From Marinomonas maritima (GTDB taxonomy: Bacteria; Pseudomonadota; Gammaproteobacteria; Pseudomonadales; Marinomonadaceae): DNA of 64,000 nt. Positions 26,811 to 35,078 of this stretch are shown here, one piece after another. Each line of letters starts with the position of its first letter. Position 1 is the first letter of the stretch. The DNA lies in contig NZ_JAMZEG020000002.1 in assembly GCF_024435075.2 (NCBI RefSeq), positions 124,001 to 188,000 on the forward strand. Direction: 5' to 3'. The notes beneath the pieces were generated by a model that was not told where the DNA came from, searched no databases, and saw only the letters and a list, made by a program, of their open reading frames with translations. The position numbers were made by a program, and so were the translations under genes.

Positions 26811-27245
26811 CTTGTTAGAAAGAAAGACGCGCTTTTACCTCATAAAGAAAGTGGATTCGAAATCAGCTAAAGATGTGACTCAAGCGACTATAGAGTTATT
26901 GATGCCGTTTAAAGATCATGTACACACGATCACAGCCGATAATGGCCGAGAGTTTGCCTACCATGCTGAGATAGCTGAAGCATTAAATACGAAAGTGTAT
27001 TTTGCTCATCCATATAGCTCTTGGGAGCGTGGCGCTAATGAAAATAGCAACGGACTTTTAAGGCAGTATGTACCCAAAGGCACTGATTTAAGAGAAGTTA
27101 CAGAAGAGAGAATACACTTCGCGATGAGACGAATAAACTATCGTCCAAAAAAGTGTCTAGGGTTCAAGCAACCAGCGATGGTTTTTAAAGAAATGTGCTT
27201 AGTTGCTTGAAATAAAAAGTGTCGCACTTCGGACTTGAATTCGGG
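26805..27245 (+). mobile_element. IS30-family transposase 3' fragment
   Basis: A 132-residue frame from 26812 to 27210 holds the C-terminal half of an IS30 transposase: ITADNGREFAYHAEIAEALN, then SWERGANENSNGLLRQYVPK and RRINYRPKKCLGFKQPA. The N-terminal helix-turn-helix half is gone. The 35 bases after the stop (GTGTCGCACTT... region) look like the element's right end. It is related to, but distinct from, the remnant at the window start. Confidence 0.82.
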
Positions 27246-27418
27246 CATAACTTAGTGTTAATCCAATGAAACACCGATACCTCGCCCCTTGGGGCGGGGT
27301 GGTTCATTTTCATTTTTCGATAGAGAGCTTAGCCACATGCGAAATACGTCTTAATCACATGGATGCTGATACTAGAACGGAATGAACTCATCACCTTTTA
27401 GTATTGGCCTTTTTGGAG

Positions 27419-27452
27419 CTGTTAAGAGCTACATCGTATTAGCTCTTAACAG
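27419..27452. other. perfect inverted repeat after the LysE gene
   Basis: CTGTTAAGAGCT and AGCTCTTAACAG form a 12-bp perfect stem with a 10-base loop just past the stop of the minus-strand LysE gene. No T tract follows in that direction, so it is a weak terminator candidate or RNA-stability hairpin. Confidence 0.55.
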
Positions 27453-27456
27453 GTCA

Positions 27457-28086
27457 TTAAGTACGAGAAATAAACTCAATCACCATAGGATTTTCAATAA
27501 TCAGCCAAATGGCAACCAATGCTAGACAACCTGCGTAGAAGAAATTTAGCGCTTTTTCATAGACTTTACTGCTCGACACTCTGGACAGTAACTCACCGAT
27601 TGAAATCCAAATGAAATGCATCGATATATTTAGAATCGCAAGCCAGACAATCAAGATGATAATGCCATTCTGACCAAATGTTTCCTGTGATTGCTCTGTA
27701 AACAAAGTAAACATGAGGAACACCATTAGCCAGCCTTTACTATTTAAAACCTGCACCAACATACCATCAACAAAGCCCAGTGTTTCTGTTGTTCCTTCGA
27801 GTTTTGTGGCGTGTGAAGAAATGAATGTAATGGCCAAATAAAGCAAATACGCCGAGCCAAGAAGTTGTATGGTGTTCATCAGTGTTGGCTGAGAACGAAC
27901 CACTTCTCCCAGTCCAAAACCGACAATAATAGATTTGACAATAAAGACGCTATCAACCCCCGCGAGCAAAGGAATGGAACGTTTCACACCTACTTTTGCA
28001 CCTGACATGGCAAATACGATATTGGCAGGGCCAGGGCTAAAAACCAGAGGAAACATCACTCCTAACCAAATAATAAACAAACTCAT
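27457..28086 (-). CDS. LysE/RhtB-family exporter
   Basis: A 209-residue inner-membrane exporter of amino acids or related compounds. Six hydrophobic segments are visible, with the signature SPGPANIVFAMSGAKVGVKRS near residue 18 (family form PGP-x-x-x). The start at ATG 28086 is supported by AAGGAAG; a GTG two codons upstream is less well placed. The substrate is unknown. An AraC-type regulator lies just upstream on the same strand and may control it. Confidence 0.88.
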   Translation of the reverse strand: MSLFIIWLGVMFPLVFSPGPANIVFAMSGAKVGVKRSIPLLAGVDSVFIVKSIIVGFGLGEVVRSQPTLMNTIQLLGSAYLLYLAITFISSHATKLEGTTETLGFVDGMLVQVLNSKGWLMVFLMFTLFTEQSQETFGQNGIIILIVWLAILNISMHFIWISIGELLSRVSSSKVYEKALNFFYAGCLALVAIWLIIENPMVIEFISRT

Positions 28087-28190
28087 AGTCACTTCCTTTT
28101 TAAATGTAAGAGGTGAGGTTAGCGAGCAACGTATTGCCTGTCTTGTATGAAATTGATCGTAAATGGTTTTTTAGTATTAAAAAAACAGGT

Positions 28191-28985
28191 TCAAAGATAA
28201 TTTGAAGGAGATACACCAAAGGCTCTTTTAAAATTGCGATTGAAATGACTCTGATCGTAAAAGCCGCATGCCAAAGATACATCGACACAACTCATTCCTT
28301 GCGCTAAAAAAAGTTTGGCTTTTTGGACTTTAACCAAGAGCAGATACTGGTGAGGCGTCACTCCAAACAGTAAATTAAAGTGCTTAATGAGTTGGAACCT
28401 CGAACAATTTGATAGGCTTTCTAGATCAGCAAGCGAAGGGTTGGAGTCAAAATTATCATTTATGAAGTCTCGTGCTTCATAGCTGCTCTTCATATCTATA
28501 GGCTTAGATGCCTCCAGTTTGGCCGAACCATAGCGTGTAAATAACGTTTCTAACGCCAAAGTAAATAAGGACTCTTTTGTTAGCGCAAAAGAAGCGTGTT
28601 CTAATGCCAAATGCAAATTCAATAACGCAGTAAACAAGTCTTCATCGTATATGACTGGCCGATTGATAATAGGGTCTATTGGTAAGTCACGTGTCTTAAA
28701 TTGTTCGGCTAAGGCATTTAGGTCAAAATAAAACATTCTGTAGCGCCAGCCATTTTCTGTCCCTGAAAACCCAGTGTGAACTTCTGCAGGATTGATCGCG
28801 ACAATATGCTTCTTTGGAACCAAGAGGTTATTGCCTCGATATAGTAAGCCTTCCGCACCTTCTTCAATAATCCCAATCGCTAACTCATCATGCCAATGCT
28901 TCGAAAACTCAAACTTGGTGTAACTGGCAGATAGAAGCTCTACACCAGAAAAGGCATCATTCGTCCATATTTTAGATGTTTCCAA
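28191..28985 (-). CDS. AraC-family transcriptional regulator
   Basis: A 264-residue AraC/XylS regulator. Residues ~10-100 form a cupin sensor domain (FEFSKHWHDELAIGIIEEGA, with metal- or ligand-type histidines). Residues ~165-264 form the double helix-turn-helix (LADLESLSNCSRFQLIKHFN, then VDVSLACGFYDQSHFNRNFK), ending AFGVSPSNYL. Cupin-type AraC proteins next to LysE exporters often respond to the exported amino acid or a toxic analogue; that pairing is inferred from about 100 bp spacing and shared strand. Confidence 0.9.
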   Translation of the reverse strand: METSKIWTNDAFSGVELLSASYTKFEFSKHWHDELAIGIIEEGAEGLLYRGNNLLVPKKHIVAINPAEVHTGFSGTENGWRYRMFYFDLNALAEQFKTRDLPIDPIINRPVIYDEDLFTALLNLHLALEHASFALTKESLFTLALETLFTRYGSAKLEASKPIDMKSSYEARDFINDNFDSNPSLADLESLSNCSRFQLIKHFNLLFGVTPHQYLLLVKVQKAKLFLAQGMSCVDVSLACGFYDQSHFNRNFKRAFGVSPSNYL

Positions 28986-29194
28986 TGCCTAATCCTTAGA
29001 AGAAGAGTTGGAAGTAGCGTAAAAAACAGTCTCAATTATTGTTTTTTTAAATACAGCTTACATTTAGACAAAGAATACAGTATTCACGGATTACTTGGCG
29101 GAATAAAACTCAATTTTATACGGATAGATTTTAACGTTAACAGGTGTCTATTAAAGATAGGGGGAGTCTACTAGTGGTGACGACGTCATTATAG

Positions 29195-29232
29195 TTTAAA
29201 CCGTAACAGTCTTAACACTGTTACGGTTTAAA
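29195..29232. terminator. long perfect hairpin downstream of the chemoreceptor gene
   Basis: A 16-bp perfect stem (TTTAAACCGTAACAGT with its complement at 29217-29232) and a 6-base loop lie just past the chemoreceptor stop at 29238. Confidence 0.72.
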
Positions 29233-29237
29233 TAACA

Positions 29238-30872
29238 TTAGGTTTTAAATTTACTTACTTGGTCGTTGAGCTCTGAAGCTAAGGTCATTAATTGATCACT
29301 GGCGCTGGATAGCTGTTCTGCACCATCTGCTGAGTCTTGGGCTGAACCACTTATTCTGACAAGAGAGGCATTAATTTCTTCCGACACAGAACATTGCTGA
29401 TCACTCGCTAAGGCAATGTGAGTATTCATTTCTGTGCAGGTTCCAATCAATTGCATGATATCGGTGAAGCTTAGGCTCGCTTCTACCGCTTTAGAGCCAA
29501 CTTGCTCGGCTTCTTGTCGACTTTTCTGTACGGCATCAACGGCAGTGCGCGTTCCTTGTTGTAGTTTTTCGATGGTATTTTGTATCTCAGTGGTGGATGT
29601 TTGTGTTCTTTGAGCCAACGTTCTAACTTCATCTGCGACTACTGCAAAACCTCGACCCTGTTCACCTGCTCGCGCGGCTTCAATTGCGGCATTAAGAGCA
29701 AGTAAGTTGGTTTGTTCCGCGATATCATTAATTACATTGACAACGGAATCTATGCTAACAGTATCTTCATCAACGGTTTTGATTTGGTTTGTAACATTCA
29801 CCATATTGTCCAGCAATACATTAGCTGCAAGGACCGTATTCTTCATGACAGTATTGCCTTCGTTAGCTTGGTCTTGCATTAGTTTAGCATTTTGATTGGC
29901 TTGTTCTGCATGGCCTGCCACATCCTGTGAGGTAGACACCATCTCGTTCATTGCACTGGCTACTTGCTCTATTTCTACTTTTTGGCTATTGATGTTTTTC
30001 CCCGCAAGAATACTAATAGAGGACATTTTAGAGGCAGCGCTAGATAACTGTTGAATCGCAATACTGATTCCTGAAATCAACTTGCGTTGCTGGTCTTGCA
30101 TTTTATTGAAGTTCTGCGTCATTTTAGCCAGTTCATCTTTACCTTTACTTTCTATGTTCAGTGTCAGGTCTGACTCAGTGGCAACCTTGTACATCGCATT
30201 ATTAAGGGCGGCAAGCGGAACATTAATGGACTTATTAATCAAATAGCTCACAATCAGAAGAATGGTGATCATAGCCGCTGTGAGTGACCATATAAGAAGT
30301 TGTTGGATTTTGTAATCCTCCCTAATGCGTTCTCTTTCTTCCTTAGCTACATTTAATTGTAATACCACAAGTTCTGTTATTTTTTCACTGATAGGATCAA
30401 TGGTTTTATAAAGGGGGCCATTAAATGCGTCTAGTTTATTGGTTAAGTCAGTTTGTTTTGCACCCTTCAAAGCAACTTCTAATTTATCTAAGGCGCGGTT
30501 TGCATCGGCAAACATGACTTCTGCTTCTTTGGCTAATTTGGCTTCGTCTTTTGTGAGTGTTGTCATCCTATATTTTTGCCATTTCTGCGCAATTTCTTGT
30601 CGAGCTTGTTGAACACCTTTAAGTGCTTCTGGGGCTGTCATAATGCCAACATTGGCTTTGTTGACCGCATCAATCACAAACACTGCGTAATTATCTGCGA
30701 TGCTTTTTAAATCTTCTAAAGGTACAACTCTGTCCTCATAGATCCGACCGACACCCTCATCTGCTTTTTTTAAGCCCGATAAGGATACAAATATGATGAG
30801 TGCAATACCTAGTAAAGGCAATATTGAGTTAAGGATTAGTTTTGTTCGAATATTTAGGTTGTTAAGCAGCAT
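29238..30872 (-). CDS. methyl-accepting chemotaxis protein
   Basis: A 544-residue transmembrane chemoreceptor. One membrane segment lies at about residues 11-32 and another near 190-213. Between them is a ~155-residue helical periplasmic ligand domain of the 4-helix-bundle type. A HAMP linker follows, then a signalling domain with the conserved hairpin tip IAEQTNLLALNAAIEAARAG and GRGFAVVADEVRTLAQRT near 385-425. There is no C-terminal CheR/CheB-tethering pentapeptide. The ligand is unknown. It stands alone, with a long AT-rich region upstream. Confidence 0.93.
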   Translation of the reverse strand: MLLNNLNIRTKLILNSILPLLGIALIIFVSLSGLKKADEGVGRIYEDRVVPLEDLKSIADNYAVFVIDAVNKANVGIMTAPEALKGVQQARQEIAQKWQKYRMTTLTKDEAKLAKEAEVMFADANRALDKLEVALKGAKQTDLTNKLDAFNGPLYKTIDPISEKITELVVLQLNVAKEERERIREDYKIQQLLIWSLTAAMITILLIVSYLINKSINVPLAALNNAMYKVATESDLTLNIESKGKDELAKMTQNFNKMQDQQRKLISGISIAIQQLSSAASKMSSISILAGKNINSQKVEIEQVASAMNEMVSTSQDVAGHAEQANQNAKLMQDQANEGNTVMKNTVLAANVLLDNMVNVTNQIKTVDEDTVSIDSVVNVINDIAEQTNLLALNAAIEAARAGEQGRGFAVVADEVRTLAQRTQTSTTEIQNTIEKLQQGTRTAVDAVQKSRQEAEQVGSKAVEASLSFTDIMQLIGTCTEMNTHIALASDQQCSVSEEINASLVRISGSAQDSADGAEQLSSASDQLMTLASELNDQVSKFKT

Positions 30873-31640
30873 GTTTGCCTCCCAAAGAATAAATTTTATA
30901 AAATAATATATAACGAATTTTATCGTTTTTTTTATTGAGAAAATAATAACTTTATGATTGTTTAAGTGATATACAGAATGTATTTTATGGATTTATTCTA
31001 GGTTCTATTAGAAATTTGATATGCATCGCCTTTTTATGCTAAGTAGTGAATTTAATATAATAATTTTCATTTTCAACTATTGCCTTTAAACACTAATGCG
31101 TATCGCCAAACTAGTCCTAATTATAAGTTTAAATTCAGCGGCAGGGTTATATTAAGAACACAATATATATTTAATATAGGAAATTCTAAGTGTTTTTTCT
31201 AATCATAGCAATGTATGTATTGTTATGAATGTGTGTGGGATTTGCTATTTTTTGTAGACATTTTATAGTCATATAATTATAGGTAATAATTAGGCTCATT
31301 ATGAGTGGAGGAAGCGCTATATCAAAGCGTTCAGGATCGAAGTTGTTAAGCAAATTACCGAGCTCGGTTGCAGAGTAGTGGAAGTGAGGCGGTATGGAGT
31401 TTAAAGATTATTACGCAAGCAAGGTACTCGTAGATCCGACGAAGGCTCTCATCAGTCAGGTGATTTTCGGCGTTGTGTGGGCGAGATCTACATTACAAAA
31501 TCGCGTTGTTTCTTGAAGAAACGTATCAAGTTTCTGAGTAAAGAATAGGTCGCTACGCGGTTAGCTTTATTGAATTCTACGTTGCTTTTGGTCATTTACT
31601 TGCATATAGTTTGGCTGATATAACATTGAGAATCTTGTAC
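30873..31640. other. long AT-rich intergenic region
   Basis: Nearly 770 bases without an intact gene. The first ~430 bases are very AT-rich and should carry the chemoreceptor promoter. A decayed IS3-type OrfA fragment lies at 31309-31404. No convincing copper-responsive box was found ahead of the copper island. Confidence 0.55.
31309..31404 (+). pseudogene. fragment of an IS3-family OrfA (transposase N-terminus)
   Basis: The frame RKRYIKAFRIEVVKQITELG, ending at TAA 31402-31404, resembles the start of IS3-type OrfA helix-turn-helix proteins (K-x-F-x-x-E-V-V-K pattern). Nothing else of the element is recognisable. The call rests on one short segment. Confidence 0.45.
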
Positions 31641-32060
31641 ATGTCACCATTTGTTTTAAATAACGTCAGTCTTTCAGCGAGAAAACACGGTATTCTGTGT
31701 TTATTGTTGTTTGTGCTATCGCTATTTTCTACTGTATTGGCAAGCAATAGCATGATGTTCTCGGCTTCTAATATGGTTTCTATGGAAACACATCAAATGT
31801 CGGACATGTCGACCCATGACATGTCTTCCAAGAGTGGTTCTAGTTGTATGTCATCCGCGGCGAGTGATTGTGGTGGTTTGTCATCTGATCACAATCATCA
31901 AGACTGCATGGATAACCATTGCAGCAATTTTTCTAGTTTGCTTTCCAGTTACCATTCAGATTCTGTGAATCTGTCTTCTATTCAGACTATTCTAGCGTCT
32001 GAATCCTACGTTTCTACCTACCCCAATACGCCTTATTTCCCTCCGATAGTCATTTCTTAA
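31641..32060 (+). CDS. CopL-like secreted metal-binding protein
   Basis: A 139-residue secreted protein with a signal-like hydrophobic segment (HGILCLLLFVLSLFSTVLA) followed by a Met/His/Cys/Ser-rich part: METHQMSDMSTHDMSSKSGS, then DHNHQDCMDNHCSNF. Such composition suggests copper binding, similar to CopL or DUF2946-type proteins in copper loci. ATG 31641 is preferred over a TTG ten codons upstream. It opens the copper island, ~70 bp before cusC. Family membership is tentative; the metal link rests on composition and context. Confidence 0.6.
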   Translation: MSPFVLNNVSLSARKHGILCLLLFVLSLFSTVLASNSMMFSASNMVSMETHQMSDMSTHDMSSKSGSSCMSSAASDCGGLSSDHNHQDCMDNHCSNFSSLLSSYHSDSVNLSSIQTILASESYVSTYPNTPYFPPIVIS

Positions 32061-32130
32061 ATTCGCTGTTTCACTCATCGCTGTTATTCGCGTTGAGATC
32101 TTATGAATTTAAAAATGAGTACTCTAGCCA

Positions 32131-33504
32131 ATGGCCAAAAACAATTTTTTGGCATTCTGTCATGTGTTACAGAGTGTCTATTGCCGTCAAGTTTTAATCG
32201 GTAAAACGCATCGTATTGCCTCCGTTTCTTTACTGTCGTTATTGCCGCTTGTTGCGAATGCAGAAGCGTTAAGCCTTCAGCAAGCGGTAGACAAAGCCGT
32301 TTCTCAAGATGATTGGTTGGTTTCCAGTCAGCAAAAAGAAAACGCCATGCGTGTGTTAAGCCAAGGCATGACGGCATTGCCTGATCCAAAAATCAATGTT
32401 GGCTTATTGAATATGCCAACCGACAGTTTTGATTTTAACCAAGAAGCGATGACGCAATTTAACGTGTCGGTATCGCAAATGTTTCCGGCGGGCGATACCT
32501 TGCGTTTAGCGGGGGAAAAGTACGCTGCGCAAGGTGATCAAATGCCATTGATGCGAGACAATCGTCGTGCGATATTAGCAATGGAGGTATCGAACCTTTG
32601 GCTAACGGCATACAGTTACGAAGAGAGCATCAAGCTCGTAAAACAAAATAGAACCCTGTTTGAACAGCTTCATGAGGTTGTGGAAAGTAGTTATAGCTCG
32701 GCGTACGGGCGAGCCAAGCAGCAAGATTTAGTGCGCTCTGAACTGGAGTTGATTAAGTTAGATCATCGCCTTACACAGCTTCGCCAAGCGAAAGAAAACT
32801 CACTGCAAAAACTGTCTCAATATATTCTTCCGGTAATAACTGATCACAACACATCAGATCAAGACATCACGTTGAAAACAACGGGTGTACCCATCGCGTT
32901 AACCTCGTCGAATACTCTTGCATCGGATTCATTAGCGGCTCGTTTAAGCCAGCATCCATTGGTTCGCATCGTAGACGTTCAATCCCATACCGCGCAGATA
33001 GACAAAGCGATTGCCGAGCAAAAATACAAACCAGAATGGGGCGTTACCTTGGGTTACGGTTATCGCGGCGATGATCTGAGTGGCAAGGACCGAGCTGATC
33101 TGGCGTCGATTGCCGTGAGTGTCAGCGTACCGATCTTTTCGTCTCGTCGACAGGATGCTCAGGTGAAAGCCGCGTCCTTGCAAGTTGAATCCTTTCTTTC
33201 GGAAAAGCAATTAGTACTCAATGAGCTCATGGCCAAATATCGTGTACTGACGTCTGATATCCGTCTGTTGGATCAACGCATCCGTCTTTATCAAACCAAG
33301 TTAATTCCCAGTTATCGTGAAAGTGCGCAAGCTATGTTGAATGCGTATACCAGCAACGATGGCGGTTTTTCGAATGTGGTTCAGGCGCGTATCGCGACGC
33401 TGAATGCGCACATTGAATTGTTGACTATTCGCATCGAGCGCTTCAAGCGTTTGGCAGAATTGAATTATGTGATGACACAAGGTGAAGAGGTGAAGCTCAA
33501 ATGA
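32131..33504 (+). CDS. cusC: outer-membrane channel of copper efflux system (CusC-like, TolC family)
   Basis: A 457-residue TolC-superfamily outer-membrane protein. The signal segment is near residues 30-48 (SLLSLLPLVANAEA), after which ALSLQQAVDKAV marks the first outer-membrane-efflux repeat. Two long helical hairpin repeats follow (about 80-230 and 275-440), with GVTLGYGYRGDD and VSVSVPIF in the beta-barrel strands. It forms the exit duct for the CusBA pump. The long N-terminal extension before the signal makes the start uncertain and no strong ribosome site is seen. It overlaps cusB by ATGA. Confidence 0.85.
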   Translation: MAKNNFLAFCHVLQSVYCRQVLIGKTHRIASVSLLSLLPLVANAEALSLQQAVDKAVSQDDWLVSSQQKENAMRVLSQGMTALPDPKINVGLLNMPTDSFDFNQEAMTQFNVSVSQMFPAGDTLRLAGEKYAAQGDQMPLMRDNRRAILAMEVSNLWLTAYSYEESIKLVKQNRTLFEQLHEVVESSYSSAYGRAKQQDLVRSELELIKLDHRLTQLRQAKENSLQKLSQYILPVITDHNTSDQDITLKTTGVPIALTSSNTLASDSLAARLSQHPLVRIVDVQSHTAQIDKAIAEQKYKPEWGVTLGYGYRGDDLSGKDRADLASIAVSVSVPIFSSRRQDAQVKAASLQVESFLSEKQLVLNELMAKYRVLTSDIRLLDQRIRLYQTKLIPSYRESAQAMLNAYTSNDGGFSNVVQARIATLNAHIELLTIRIERFKRLAELNYVMTQGEEVKLK

Positions 33505-35069
33505 AAGTAATCGGATATATCGGTGTATTTGTATTAGGTGGTGTTCTTTCGGCTACGGGTTATCACTTTGGTCTTCAAGCATTCAATACACTGAATGGCG
33601 AGATGAACTCAGGCACGACTAACGCGATGGCGACAGATGAAAAATTACCTTTGTATTGGGTGGCACCAATGGACCCAAATTATCGTCGCGACAAACCTGG
33701 TCAATCGCCAATGGGCATGGATCTCATCCCTTTTTATGGAGCAGCTCAGGGTTCTGATAATGCTGGCGTTGGCACGGTAAGTATTTCGTCTGAAGTGGTT
33801 AATAACCTTGGCGTGCGAACAGGAAAAGTGTTTGAAGGCATGCTGAAACCAGAGATTCGAACGGTAGGCTATTTGGCTTACAACGAAGACAAGATCGTTC
33901 ATATTCATCCTCGCGTCGAAGGCTGGATTGAAAAGAGTTTTATAAAATCCAATGGCGACTCGGTTGAAAAAGGCCAACCTTTGTTTGATTTATATTCGCC
34001 GACTTTGGTGAATGCGCAGGAAGAATTTGTCTTTGCGTTAGCGCGAAAAGACAAGCGCATGATCAACGCGGGTGAAGAGAGACTAAAAGCCTTGCAGGTG
34101 CCGAGTGATTTTATCCAAACGTTAAGAGCGAAGCGCAAAGTGTCTCAAACGGTGCGATTCTTTGCGCCACAAAGTGGTGTGATTGACAACCTTGGGATTC
34201 AAGATGGTTTCTACATTAAACCAGGTACAACCTTGATGTCGATCGCGGATCTGAGTGAAGTGTGGCTGGATGCCGAAGTATTTGAACGCCAAGCGCATCG
34301 CGTCGCGGTAGGCCAACCAGTTGAAGCTGTCATGGACTTTTTGCCGGGGAAAACGTTCGCCAGTAACGTGGACTTTATTTATCCAACGCTGAATGCAAAA
34401 AACCGTACTTTGCGCGTTCGCATTCGTTTGGATAACCCAGATCAATTATTGAAGCCAGATATGTTTGCCCATGTGCGTATTGAGACCACGGAACCGGGCC
34501 AAAGACGATTGATTCCGAAAGAAGCCTTAATACGTGGAGGCGAACAAAACCGTGTGGTACTGGCACTAGGTGAAGGGCGTTATAAATCGATTGCTGTCGA
34601 AACTGGCGCGTTCGGTGATGACTACGTAGAAATCTTAGACGGCTTGGTATTGGGCGATAACGTGGTGACGTCAGCGCAGTTCTTGTTGGATTCTGAGTCC
34701 AGTAAAAGCTCTGATTTCAAGCGCATGAATGTAGACAGTACCCAGACGCCAATGCCTACCAGTGCTTTGTCTGCCAGCGATATGTCGGACAATAAAATGT
34801 CAGGCCAAGCAGAGCCAGTAGCAGAACCCGCCAACAATGTTTGGGTGGCGGCACGCATTAATCGTATTGATGCGACAACGCGCATGGTGAATGTGAATCA
34901 CGAAGCGATCTCGGATTGGAGTTGGCCAAAAATGACGATGGATTTTGTGCTAGCCGATTGGTTGGAGTTGGATGAGTTGCCAATAGGTAAAAACATTCAG
35001 CTTGAGATTACCCGTGAAAGTAGCACCAAGTTTGCTGTTACTGATTTTTTTGATGCTGACGCAGAGTAG
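33501..35069 (+). CDS. cusB: copper efflux periplasmic adaptor with fused CusF domain (CusB-CusF)
   Basis: A 522-residue membrane-fusion protein of a heavy-metal RND pump. After an N-terminal anchor comes a metal-binding segment (YWVAPMDPNYRRDKPGQSPM, near residue 52). Lipoyl/hairpin parts follow (IHPRVEGWIEKSFIKSNGDS, near 133) and then beta-barrel domains. Residues ~447-522 are a CusF-like copper chaperone domain with His467, Trp475, Met478 and Met480. Their spacing equals that of the Cu(I)-binding H-W-M-M set in E. coli CusF. CusF is normally a separate protein, so here the chaperone is tethered to the adaptor. Translation is coupled to cusC (ATGA) and cusA follows after 9 bases. Confidence 0.92.
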   Translation: MKVIGYIGVFVLGGVLSATGYHFGLQAFNTLNGEMNSGTTNAMATDEKLPLYWVAPMDPNYRRDKPGQSPMGMDLIPFYGAAQGSDNAGVGTVSISSEVVNNLGVRTGKVFEGMLKPEIRTVGYLAYNEDKIVHIHPRVEGWIEKSFIKSNGDSVEKGQPLFDLYSPTLVNAQEEFVFALARKDKRMINAGEERLKALQVPSDFIQTLRAKRKVSQTVRFFAPQSGVIDNLGIQDGFYIKPGTTLMSIADLSEVWLDAEVFERQAHRVAVGQPVEAVMDFLPGKTFASNVDFIYPTLNAKNRTLRVRIRLDNPDQLLKPDMFAHVRIETTEPGQRRLIPKEALIRGGEQNRVVLALGEGRYKSIAVETGAFGDDYVEILDGLVLGDNVVTSAQFLLDSESSKSSDFKRMNVDSTQTPMPTSALSASDMSDNKMSGQAEPVAEPANNVWVAARINRIDATTRMVNVNHEAISDWSWPKMTMDFVLADWLELDELPIGKNIQLEITRESSTKFAVTDFFDADAE

Positions 35070-35078
35070 GGGAATATC

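Noticed and set aside
27271..27300. GC-rich palindrome CGCCCCTTGGGGCG as a terminator
   Set aside because: Stem is short and lies after an element end without a gene that needs it; no clear T tract next to it.
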